Shown here: positions 34,623-42,207 of the stretch, in pieces
Position numbering within the stretch: the first letter of the stretch is position 1
How the letters are laid out: each line of letters begins with the position of its first letter
Assembly: GCF_947495275.1 (NCBI RefSeq)
Contig: NZ_CANLYL010000013.1
Span: 62,001 to 126,000 of the forward strand
Source: an uncultured Roseobacter sp.
Lineage (GTDB): Bacteria > Pseudomonadota > Alphaproteobacteria > Rhodobacterales > Rhodobacteraceae
Direction: 5' to 3'
Length of the DNA: 64,000 nucleotides
The notes under the pieces: model-generated
What the model saw: only the letters and a program-made list of their open reading frames with translations
The model's database searches: none
Told to the model about the DNA's origin: nothing
Translations under genes and position numbers: made by a program

Positions 34623-36650
34623 CTACTTTCCCCGGTGCAACCCATATTGTTTGATTTTCCGGTACAACGTCGGGCGCGAAATACCCAATGACGCCGCAAC
34701 CTTTGTGAGATTTCCATTGGAATTCGTAATGGCGCGCTGAATGGCATGAGACTCGATCTGATCCAGATCCATTTTGTCGGTACTCATGTAGTTTCTGGAA
34801 CCGGTTGCAAGAAAACTGGTATCCGGTTCGGTGATGTCCTTGGGAAGATCTGCCAGCGTCACGACAGTGTCATTATGCAACAGGCACACTCTTTCAATGA
34901 CGTTTCGCAATTCGCGCACATTCCCCGGCCATTGATAATCCTGCAAGGCAGCCAGTGCCTTTTGGTCGAATACCAGTGGTGCACGGTCAAATTTTTGCGA
35001 CAGCTTTTGATTGAAGTGACTGAGCAAAAGGTCAATATCCTGGCCGCGTTCGCGCAGGGGCGGGACGTCGATTATGATGGTGCCAATGCGATAGAAAAGG
35101 TCCCGACGAAAACGTCCTTTTTCGATGTCCTGTCGCAGATCGCGGTTGGTGATGGCAACAAGTTGCACGTCGACGGCGCGTCGCTTGTTGCAGCCCACCC
35201 GGTAAACTGCCCGTTGCTCCAGCGTGCGCAGCAGATATGTCTGAAGCTCAAGTGGCATATCGCCAATTTCGTCAAGGCAAAGTACACCGCCGTCTGCCTG
35301 CTCAAATTTCCCCGGCTTGCCTTCCCTCAAGGCCCCGGTGAAAGCGCCCGCAACATGCCCAAATAGTTCTCCACCGATAAGTTCGCCCGAAATGGCAGCA
35401 CAATTGACCGCCACGTAAGGCGCGTTCTGGCGTGCATTCTGACTGTGGATCAGGCGCGCAAAAAGCTCTTTGCCAACACCGGTTTCGCCCTGCACCAGAA
35501 CCGTTACATTGGCCTTTGCAGCACGGCGCGCAAACTCAATTGTCTCCAGCATCTTCGGGCATTCGCCGATGATCTGAATCTCTTGCTCTTCCACACCACG
35601 GCGCGGGGAAATTCTGATACCACTCGGATTCACGGGCATTTTCGCAGCCGATGTTTTTGGCGGCAGGATCAGGGCCGCACCCTGTATGCTGGCGCCGGAC
35701 TTCAAAATGTCGATCGCCTTGGTGGTGAGACCGGGCGGCAATGCGGCGGCCACTTCACCGTCTGACATCTCAGGGCCCAGGCTCACCAATTGCCGCCCCA
35801 TAAGGAAATCATCGGCGCGGCCATCCCCGAAGGTTTCAGTGTTCTTGCTGTACACAATGCGCCCGGATTCGTTCAGAAGCACGATGGCATCTTCCTTGTC
35901 TCGTGGGTTTGGCAAATCAATGAAGGCTTCCAGTAAAGACGTGCGTTCGTCACGCTGATGTTCTGCCAGGGCAATTTCGATTTCGCGTGCGGCCGCGACA
36001 ACAAGCGCGACATTGTGGCGGCGAAAGATATCGGGTGGGCCCGACAGATCAACAACCCCGATGACCGTTCTGTCGAGCGGATCAAAAATCGGCACGCCGG
36101 CACAGGTCCAGGCCTTTATTCCCTGGCAAAAGTGTTCCGAGGCATGGACGTAAGTGGGCATGCCTGTGCGCAATGCTGTGCCAATGCCATTGGTACCAAT
36201 CACGTCTTCGTCCCAAACGCCGCCAACTTCCAGGCCAATCTCGCGCCCGGTGTCGAGCGTTTTGGCGTCCCCGGTGGCTTCAATGACCGTTCCGGTCTGG
36301 TCGGTCAGCAGCAGGATCGCGCGCGATTCAAGAAGATGCGGAGCCAAACGTTGGAACGCATATTTTGCCGCGCGACACAAAGCACGATTCTTGCGTCGCA
36401 GCTCTTGAACGCTGTCCTCGCTCATTTTCTGGGGAGTTGAGCGGCACAGGGCATTGATACCGGAATCGGTACAGCGGGCCCAGGAATCCAAAATCTCCGC
36501 GCGCACTGATTTCTCTATATCCGCAGTTGCTCTGCCACGCTCGACGAAACTTTCCCACGCACGCATGGTATCGCGTTGTCTGTTGTCACTGGCCAGAGCA
36601 GCCTGGGCTGACGCTTTGCGGTTTCTGGGGCTGAAGTAGGTTGATCGCAT
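34623..36650 (-). CDS. mimR: Sigma-54-dependent activator, AcoR/MimR type
   Basis: A 675-residue enhancer-binding protein. The N-terminal part has a GAF-like sensor (DQTGTVIEATGDAKTLDTGR, WDEDVIGTNGIGTAL). The AAA+ domain has Walker A GETGVGKE, the sigma-54-contacting GAFTGA and the Walker B-type CLDEIGD. The C-terminal Fis-type helix-turn-helix is KVAASLGISRPTLYRKIKQ. The start at 36650 (MRSTYFS) follows GGAAGAGA. AcoR-family proteins sense ketols, alcohols or related compounds. Its position at the end of the operon points to control of the -24/-12 promoter before mimA. Confidence 0.93.
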   Translation of the reverse strand: MRSTYFSPRNRKASAQAALASDNRQRDTMRAWESFVERGRATADIEKSVRAEILDSWARCTDSGINALCRSTPQKMSEDSVQELRRKNRALCRAAKYAFQRLAPHLLESRAILLLTDQTGTVIEATGDAKTLDTGREIGLEVGGVWDEDVIGTNGIGTALRTGMPTYVHASEHFCQGIKAWTCAGVPIFDPLDRTVIGVVDLSGPPDIFRRHNVALVVAAAREIEIALAEHQRDERTSLLEAFIDLPNPRDKEDAIVLLNESGRIVYSKNTETFGDGRADDFLMGRQLVSLGPEMSDGEVAAALPPGLTTKAIDILKSGASIQGAALILPPKTSAAKMPVNPSGIRISPRRGVEEQEIQIIGECPKMLETIEFARRAAKANVTVLVQGETGVGKELFARLIHSQNARQNAPYVAVNCAAISGELIGGELFGHVAGAFTGALREGKPGKFEQADGGVLCLDEIGDMPLELQTYLLRTLEQRAVYRVGCNKRRAVDVQLVAITNRDLRQDIEKGRFRRDLFYRIGTIIIDVPPLRERGQDIDLLLSHFNQKLSQKFDRAPLVFDQKALAALQDYQWPGNVRELRNVIERVCLLHNDTVVTLADLPKDITEPDTSFLATGSRNYMSTDKMDLDQIESHAIQRAITNSNGNLTKVAASLGISRPTLYRKIKQYGLHRGK

Positions 36651-36724
36651 CAAATCTCTTCCACAAGGTGCAGCCAAAAATGGCGTTCCTGCTCAGGAGA
36701 AAGCAGCGAACGATAGGAGTTTTT

Positions 36725-37207
36725 TCATAACCCCAGTCGAACTTTCATAACGTCGGAAAACTTGTCCTCGATGTCGCGGGTCTCGATGATCACACCGTCA
36801 AGATCACGCAAACAGTCCTGCGTCTCGTCATCCAAGGGAGCAAAAAAACCGTTTTCCTTGGTAGCAAGCGCAAAGTACTTCTGTTTGTCTTTACGGCGCA
36901 TCTCGCCCAGGAACATAAGTTGCTTTCCAGAATTCGCGTCCATGATCAGGACCCGGTCGTTCAGACTGATCTTGAATACCGGCTTGGGTTCCACCGCTTT
37001 GCTGGTGTCTCCCAGAATATGGATGCTGAGACCGTCGGGCTTGGGAGTTTCTTTTGCTTGCGCCATCGCAGCGCGTGATTTGGAAAATCCGCCATTGCTG
37101 ATCTGATCCGCGAGACGGTGAATTGTTTCCCTGTTTTCGCCTATGATGCGTTTGGCTACGACATCCTCACGACGCGGGCCTTCCTTTTTGGAAAAAATAT
37201 CGACCAT
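36725..37207 (-). CDS. Hypothetical protein
   Basis: A 160-residue soluble protein with no known domain. The N-terminus is basic and polar (VDIFSKKEGPRREDVVAKRI); the C-terminal half has strand-like segments (VFKISLNDRVLIMDANSGKQ). The ATG at 37207 follows GGGGAGAAAG. It lies upstream of mimR on the same strand with a 74-base gap and may or may not belong to the module. Confidence 0.62.
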   Translation of the reverse strand: MVDIFSKKEGPRREDVVAKRIIGENRETIHRLADQISNGGFSKSRAAMAQAKETPKPDGLSIHILGDTSKAVEPKPVFKISLNDRVLIMDANSGKQLMFLGEMRRKDKQKYFALATKENGFFAPLDDETQDCLRDLDGVIIETRDIEDKFSDVMKVRLGL

Positions 37208-37603
37208 TTGTCCGGCTTTCTCCCCACAAGACACACCGTCGCGCCGTGCGCTCCGATGAAGCCATTCGCATTATCGAGATGTCCAAGCCTCCTCCTCAAG
37301 AGCTCGGACAGCGAGTGCGTCACATTGACCACTGGCCACCCACGTCACAACCACACATGCACAGTTAAACCTACTTGGTTGGCCCCGAAAGATCAACAAA
37401 ATAAGGCAAACTTGAAAACGCCCACCGAGGATTTGCGTTGCGCGCGCGTGTTTGTTCCGGCAAGCTGACGGGAGTGCCGCACGTTTCGCGGGGCGTTCAG
37501 TTTGTTGCGGGTAGGGCGCGGTTCCCGTTCCCATGCCGGGCGCAGAATATGTCGATGAGCGTCAGGAATTTTGACCCTTTTGCATTGAGGGATGAATAGA
37601 GCC
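37208..37603. other. Intergenic region, no gene seen
   Basis: About 400 bases between divergent genes. No open frame on either strand has recognisable features, and I found no clear hairpin. Confidence 0.5.
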
Positions 37604-38029
37604 ATGATCCGGCCCTTTGCAGCCCAGGACACGGAAACGATTGTGTCAATCTGGCGTGTTGCGAGTCAAAAATCTCACCCTTTTCTTAGCGACGCCTATT
37701 TGGACATATTGCAAAAAATCATCCGAAAACGTTTCGTGGAACTGGCCGAGACATGGATCTGGGAACAACAAGGCGTGCCGGTTGGGTTCATTTCAGTGTT
37801 GGAGGATGACGTCACAGGACTTTATGTCCGGCCCGAATGTCAGCATCAGGGGATCGGGCGCGCGTTGTTGAACTTTATTTTGTCGCAGCGCGAAACGGTC
37901 AAGCTGGACGTGTTTGCGCGTAACCGCTCAGGGCATCGCTTCTATCTAAGATATGGTTTTGCCGAAATCGGCCGGCGATTTGATGACACATCGGGGCACG
38001 AAATAGTTCGCATGAGCTATGCGCCGTAG
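37604..38029 (+). CDS. GNAT-family N-acetyltransferase
   Basis: A 141-residue acetyltransferase. The acetyl-CoA loop is LYVRPECQHQGIGRALL (about residues 68-84), and the C-terminal RSGHRFYLRYGFAEIGR is the usual last strand-helix. The substrate is unknown. The ATG at 37604 is preferred over 37592, because the GAGGG sequence is too close to the latter. Confidence 0.85.
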   Translation: MIRPFAAQDTETIVSIWRVASQKSHPFLSDAYLDILQKIIRKRFVELAETWIWEQQGVPVGFISVLEDDVTGLYVRPECQHQGIGRALLNFILSQRETVKLDVFARNRSGHRFYLRYGFAEIGRRFDDTSGHEIVRMSYAP

Positions 38030-38261
38030 CGGAAACCGCAAAGCGGCTTCCGTTCCGCTCAAATTGACTGCAGACGGGTTGAGGCGACCACATCAAAGAC
38101 TTCGGACCTTGAGTGGATCGGGTATTTCTCGCTTGAGGATCAACGTTGAAATTTTTGCGCAAACCGCCCCTATTTCATTGGCTGGATGGGGCAAGCCACT
38201 GCACGCGCCAGAACAAAGCGATATCTGAGCGTATAAGTGCTGCTTCTTTGCGCTGAGAGGG
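38030..38261 (+). other. Upstream part of the puc control region
   Basis: This non-coding stretch precedes the PpsR-like operator. No open frame here looks like a gene. Base composition turns AT-rich toward 38,260-38,300, where the promoter is expected. Confidence 0.4.
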
Positions 38262-38304
38262 CGTAAAGTAAAGTTTACACTTGCATTGTCTGTAAAATAT
38301 GACA
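38262..38304. promoter_or_regulatory. PpsR/CrtJ-like tandem operator of the puc operon
   Basis: TGT-N12-ACA at 38287-38304 matches the PpsR consensus exactly. A second site with one mismatch, CGT-N12-ACA, lies at 38262-38279. The two are 8 bases apart, the spacing PpsR/CrtJ uses for cooperative binding. The sites lie about 117-160 bases before pucB. PpsR represses photosynthesis genes in oxygen and light. The match is seen in the sequence; regulation is inferred. Confidence 0.75.
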
Positions 38305-38420
38305 CTCTTGATGTATGGAGCGAGTGTGCGTGTCGCGACCATAGAGCTGCTCGGCAGCGCTGCGCCTTCACGTCGGAGGCTGCTGGAGCACTTCATATGA
38401 AGCGAATTGGAGGAAACACT

Positions 38421-38576
38421 ATGTCCGACGACCCAGACAAGGTTTGGCCAACCGGTCTAACATTGCACGAAGCCGAAGAAGTTCACAGTTATCTTATTGA
38501 TGGTACACGCGTTTTCGGTCTCATCGCGCTCATCGCCCACATGCTTGTCGCTGCCGCGACACCCTGGCTCGGCTAA
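38421..38576 (+). CDS. pucB: Light-harvesting complex 2 beta polypeptide
   Basis: A 51-residue single-helix antenna protein. The N-terminal [20 protein letters not shown] is typical of LH2 beta chains, and the bacteriochlorophyll-binding His lies in the helix segment [32 protein letters not shown] gives a strong ribosome site. With PucA it forms the peripheral antenna in the inner membrane. It is too short to be found reliably by length alone, but the family match is clear. Confidence 0.96.
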   Translation: MSDDPDKVWPTGLTLHEAEEVHSYLIDGTRVFGLIALIAHMLVAAATPWLG

Positions 38577-38588
38577 AGGAGGAATATC

Positions 38589-38936
38589 ATGAACAATGCA
38601 AAAATGTGGCTTGTCGTTCCCCCTGCCGTCGGCGTTCCATTGTTCCTCGGCGCAGTCGCCGTAGGTTCATTCTCGGTTCATGTTGCTGTTCTGAGCAACA
38701 CGTCCTGGGTGTCCGATTTCCTCTCCGGGGTCGAACTGGGCACAGGTGATCAACAGGCAGCCGCCGCGACACTTCCCGAAAACACGGCCAAGGCATCCTA
38801 TGCGTTGCCGATGCAAAACGGCGGACAGCAGGTTCTTGTCATCATGCCGGACGGCACCACGACAACGGCCGTTTTACAAAGCCCGGATGTGGTCAATGCA
38901 AGTGCGGCCGCGCCGCCGGCTATCATCAAGAATTAA
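38589..38936 (+). CDS. pucA: Light-harvesting complex 2 alpha polypeptide with C-terminal extension
   Basis: A 115-residue protein. The first ~48 residues are a normal LH2 alpha chain (KMWLVVPPAVGVPLFLGAVA, then the chlorophyll His in FSVHVAVLSNTSW). Usual alpha chains are about 50-60 residues; here some 65 extra residues follow, rich in Ala, Thr, Gln and Pro (ATLPENTAKASYALPMQNGG, then VLVIMPDGTTTTAVL). The extension would lie in the periplasm. A long PucA tail is also known for Rhodobacter sphaeroides puc2A, though not of the same length. AAAGGAGGAATATC precedes the ATG. Confidence 0.94.
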   Translation: MNNAKMWLVVPPAVGVPLFLGAVAVGSFSVHVAVLSNTSWVSDFLSGVELGTGDQQAAAATLPENTAKASYALPMQNGGQQVLVIMPDGTTTTAVLQSPDVVNASAAAPPAIIKN

Positions 38937-38941
38937 CGGAT

Positions 38942-38970
38942 GGTCCCTTTCGCTGATGCGATAAGGGGCC
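38942..38970 (+). promoter_or_regulatory. Intercistronic hairpin 1 (pucA-pucC)
   Basis: GGTCCCTT pairs with AAGGGGCC around an inner CGC/GCG stem, just after the pucA stop and with no T tract. Such hairpins in puf/puc transcripts stabilise the upstream antenna mRNA and allow more antenna than PucC; that role is inferred. Confidence 0.65.
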
Positions 38971-38987
38971 TGACACGGAAACGACCT

Positions 38988-39004
38988 GCGGGCAATGCGC
39001 CCGC
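38988..39004 (+). promoter_or_regulatory. Intercistronic hairpin 2 (pucA-pucC)
   Basis: GCGGGC and GCCCGC pair around a 5-base loop, 35 bases before pucC. Together with hairpin 1 it probably sets different expression of pucBA and pucC. Confidence 0.6.
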
Positions 39005-39038
39005 GGGCCGCTAACGGATTGCGAATTGCGAGAAGTTA

Positions 39039-40496
39039 ATGTTCGACTACCGCACATTTGCCTTGCGAAAGCTGGCATCAATTGCGCCGCGCTATCTGCC
39101 CTTTACGGATGTAGCGAGCAAGGACGTGCCCCTTTCACGCCTGCTGCGATTATCTCTCTTTCAGGTCACCGTCGGCATGGCGGTGGTTCTGCTTGTCGGC
39201 ACATTGAACCGCGTCATGATCGTCGAATTGGACGTTCCTGCGACGCTCGTGGCCGTCATGCTGGCATTGCCACTGCTTTTCGCCCCGCTGCGCACAATCA
39301 TTGGATACAAATCTGATGTGCATGTATCAGCGCTTGGCTTGCGCCGCGTGCCCTACATTTGGAAAGGCACGCTGTATCAGTTTGGCGGGTTCGCCATCAT
39401 GCCTTTCGCGCTGCTTGTCCTCTCAGGATACGGTGAAGCGGTGGACGCGCCGCGGTGGATGGGCCTGTCTTCTGCCGCACTGGCATTTCTGTTGGTTGGT
39501 GCTGGCGTGCATATGGTCCAGACCGTCGGCCTGGCACTCGCAACCGATCTTGTAGACGAGCAGGATCAGCCCAAAGTTGTGGGCCTGATGTATGTGATGT
39601 TGCTCGTTGGTATGGTCGTGAGCGCGCTTGTTTTTGGTGCCTTGCTGGAGAATTACACGCCCGGCCGTCTCATTCAGGTGATCCAGGGGGCGGCGGTTGT
39701 GACCGTTGCGCTGAACCTTCTGGCTCTTTGGAAACAAGAGGCGCGAGACCGGGTACGCGCACAGAAAATGCAAACCACACAGTTCCTACCCTTCCGTGCA
39801 GCTTGGACGCAATTTGTTGAAAAGCCAGGGAAAAAGAGACTTCTGGCGGTTATTGCCCTGGGGACATTCGGTTTCGGGGCGGCGGATGTGCTGCTGGAAC
39901 CTTATGGCGGACAGGCATTGGGATTTTCTGTGGCGCAGACCACAAAATTGACTGCGATTCTGGCTGGCGGCACGTTGATCGGTTTTGGCGTCGCCTCACG
40001 CGTTTTGGGCGCGGGTCGGTCTCCCGCGCGGCTTGGTCTGATCGGCGCGATGATTGGCATTCCCGGCTTCGCAGCCATAATCCTGTCTTCGCTCGGCGGT
40101 GGCTCGTTCATGTTTTTGGTGGGCACCCTGACAACGGGTATCGGTGCGGGGCTCTTTGGTCACGCAACCCTGACGGCGACAATGCGGTCGGCGGCGCGCG
40201 ACCAGATCGGCCTTGCGCTAGGGACCTGGGGCGCGGTTCAGGCGACATCAGCCGGTCTCGGTGTGGCTCTTGCAGGCATCGTGCGCGACGTGATCGTCGC
40301 CATGTCAGCGCAGTCAGACCTTGCGGTGCACACGCCTTACAATGCGGTTTTCTTAATTGAGATTGTTTTCCTGGCGCTGGCTTGCGCTATATTGTTGCCC
40401 CTGTGCGGGGCTTGGCGCGCGGCAAATGCCCGCGCCCCTGACATAACCCAGCGGTCTGTAGCGGACCTGCATTCCAAACCGGCGGAGGCATCATGA
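39039..40496 (+). CDS. pucC: PucC, LH2 assembly membrane protein
   Basis: A 485-residue MFS-like protein of the BCH2/PucC/LhaA family with about twelve membrane helices. Family segments: LSLFQVTVGMAVVLLVGTLN, ALPLLFAPLRTIIGYKSD, RRVPYIWKGTLYQFGGFAIM and ATMRSAARDQIGLALGTWGA. It is needed for LH2 assembly or stability. Its TGA overlaps the ATG of the repeat-protein gene (ATGA), so the two are likely translated together. Confidence 0.95.
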   Translation: MFDYRTFALRKLASIAPRYLPFTDVASKDVPLSRLLRLSLFQVTVGMAVVLLVGTLNRVMIVELDVPATLVAVMLALPLLFAPLRTIIGYKSDVHVSALGLRRVPYIWKGTLYQFGGFAIMPFALLVLSGYGEAVDAPRWMGLSSAALAFLLVGAGVHMVQTVGLALATDLVDEQDQPKVVGLMYVMLLVGMVVSALVFGALLENYTPGRLIQVIQGAAVVTVALNLLALWKQEARDRVRAQKMQTTQFLPFRAAWTQFVEKPGKKRLLAVIALGTFGFGAADVLLEPYGGQALGFSVAQTTKLTAILAGGTLIGFGVASRVLGAGRSPARLGLIGAMIGIPGFAAIILSSLGGGSFMFLVGTLTTGIGAGLFGHATLTATMRSAARDQIGLALGTWGAVQATSAGLGVALAGIVRDVIVAMSAQSDLAVHTPYNAVFLIEIVFLALACAILLPLCGAWRAANARAPDITQRSVADLHSKPAEAS

Positions 40497-41539
40497 CACA
40501 AGTCATTACGCGGTACTTTGAGAGCGCGCGAAAGGCTCAACTGGTCAAACAGGCGCTGCAATTCGAGCGGTTCCCCAAAAATGACCTGGTTGTCTTTACC
40601 GATGCGACGGGTCTCTCGGATGTGTTGGCTGCGGAGCATGTCGAAGCCAAGACCGCAAAAGCTTACGAAAAACGCCTGGAATCAGGCGGGGCGGTTTTGC
40701 TGGCCAAAGCAACCTACAAGCCATTGGGTGCTGCAAGGAAAACCCGGGAGCTGACTGCCGAAATGGGCGCCGTGGATATGGGCCAGCTGATCGAAGAGGT
40801 CTATGTAAAGGACAAACCTCAGGCGGCGGCGACAATCCTGAAAGATCATCCGCATATTCTGACCCGGGACAAGGATTTGGCACCTACCGGTTACTATATG
40901 GCAGATTGGCCGATCCCACTGATCAGCCGTCGAAAACCATCCGAAGCATTCCTTTTCCCGCGTCACGCAAGGATGGCAAATTTTCCAATTCCACTGATCA
41001 GTCGCCGGAAACCCAGTGATCGCTTTGCATTTCCACGCCATGCCCGGATGGCGAAGTTCCCGATCCCGTTAATAAGCCGTCGTAAGCCATGGAGTGAGTT
41101 TGCATTTCCGCGTCACGCCCGGATGGCGAAATTCCCGATCCCTTTGATCAGTCGGCGCAAGCCTTTCAGCGGGACAATCATCGGGCGCCACACCCGCATG
41201 GCGAACTGGCCGTTCCCGCATTTGATCAACGGGAAAACAGGAACCAATGCTCTCGTGCCTGGTGGGGCGAGAATGGCAAATTTCCCAATTTCCCTCATCA
41301 GCAATCGCAAGCCGGCTGATAAGTTCGCTTTTCCGCGGCATGCACGGATGGCCGGTTTCCCGATCCCGTTGATTAGCGGGCGCAAGCCTTTTACGGGGTC
41401 GATTTTCTCGCGTCATGCGCGGATGGCCGACGCCATCCTGCCGCTGATCATCAAGCATGCGGAAGCCAAGGATGCTGAGGGTGGCGCCGGATTTTCGCTC
41501 TCAAGGCTATTTGGTCTCCCAACGCTCAGGAAGCGCTGA
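40493..41539 (+). CDS. Unrecognised tandem-repeat protein translationally coupled to pucC
   Basis: A 348-residue protein that starts inside the pucC stop codon. Residues 1-130 look like a compact alpha/beta domain, distantly like general-stress-protein 17M/YflT domains (VITRYFESARKAQLVKQALQ, LVVFTDATG, GGAVLLAKATYKPLGAARKT). Residues 136-310 are seven 25-residue repeats of the form MANFPIPLISRRKP, five variable residues, then FxFPRHAR. Residues 311-348 are a degenerate eighth copy and a tail. Most repeats carry one His and several Arg/Lys, so the array is very basic. There is no signal peptide or membrane helix. I recognise no family; it is not PucE-like by eye. Position suggests a role in LH2 assembly or membrane anchoring. 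Confidence 0.85.
   Translation: MTQVITRYFESARKAQLVKQALQFERFPKNDLVVFTDATGLSDVLAAEHVEAKTAKAYEKRLESGGAVLLAKATYKPLGAARKTRELTAEMGAVDMGQLIEEVYVKDKPQAAATILKDHPHILTRDKDLAPTGYYMADWPIPLISRRKPSEAFLFPRHARMANFPIPLISRRKPSDRFAFPRHARMAKFPIPLISRRKPWSEFAFPRHARMAKFPIPLISRRKPFSGTIIGRHTRMANWPFPHLINGKTGTNALVPGGARMANFPISLISNRKPADKFAFPRHARMAGFPIPLISGRKPFTGSIFSRHARMADAILPLIIKHAEAKDAEGGAGFSLSRLFGLPTLRKR
40898..41422 (+). repeat. Seven in-frame 75-bp coding repeats
   Basis: Units begin at 40898, 40973, 41048, 41123, 41198, 41273 and 41348, each starting ATGGC. The fifth is the most divergent. Copies encode near-identical LISRRKP segments with different synonymous codons (for example CGTCGAAAA, CGCCGGAAA, CGTCGTAAG, CGGCGCAAG), so the array is old and held by selection on protein. 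Confidence 0.95.
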
Positions 41540-41723
41540 GACATCCTGTCTTTTGATCTATCCGGGCCGTTTTTCTTGAGAGATACCACGGAACGTTAGC
41601 GGTCGCGCCTGCGTGTGACCTCAGCTATTTTGCTGCAGCTCAATCCGGGTCGAAATTGACAAATCCGGATATTGCGGCGACCGTTTTGTCAGATATGATT
41701 TCTCATTACCAACGGATACCTCA

Positions 41724-42125
41724 ATGTCTTTCAGTCAAGCCGCCTTGGATGAACTTGCCACGCGTTACACCGCCGCCTGGAACTCAAGAATTCCCGAAGA
41801 AGTCGCCGCGTGCCATGCACCCAACTCGCAAATTGTGATCAATCGGGGCGATCCTTCGGTCGGTCACACAGGGTTGGCCGAAATGGCTGCGGGGTTTCAT
41901 GCCGATGTCCCTGATCTGCTTTTGACCAGCGGCGGCATTCGCGCCGCAGGCAATCATGTTATATTTCTTTGGACCTTTACAGGACATCATGCTGAAACCG
42001 GCAATCCGCTGGATGTCAGCGGGTGGGAAGAGTGGGAATTAGACGAGAGTCTGAAAATCACATCCTCGCAAGGATGGTTCGACGCGGAAGACTATCAGAT
42101 GCAAGTGGATGGCTCTGCAGGCTGA
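41724..42125 (+). CDS. SnoaL-like / nuclear transport factor 2 fold protein
   Basis: A 133-residue protein with the cone-shaped NTF2-like fold pattern: N-terminal helices (LDELATRYTAAWNSRIPEEV), then VINRGDPSVGHTGLAEMAAG and FLWTFTGHHAETGNPLDVSG. Members are enzymes or binding proteins with many substrates, and the function here is unknown. The preceding 184 bases after the repeat-protein gene hold no clear terminator. Confidence 0.8.
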   Translation: MSFSQAALDELATRYTAAWNSRIPEEVAACHAPNSQIVINRGDPSVGHTGLAEMAAGFHADVPDLLLTSGGIRAAGNHVIFLWTFTGHHAETGNPLDVSGWEEWELDESLKITSSQGWFDAEDYQMQVDGSAG

Positions 42126-42207
42126 AACTGCACTGATCCAGATTTTGGATGCCTGATCCGTTCGGCCGCGTAGTTTCACCTGCGCGGGGAGAAACATCCA
42201 GCGGTGT

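Noticed and set aside
40898-41422. CRISPR array
   Set aside because: Units are 75 bp without spacers, diverge at synonymous sites and stay in one reading frame.
41069-41458. Long antisense frames opposite the repeat array
   Set aside because: They are the mirror of the 75-bp coding repeats; the plus frame has the coupled start and meaningful codon divergence.
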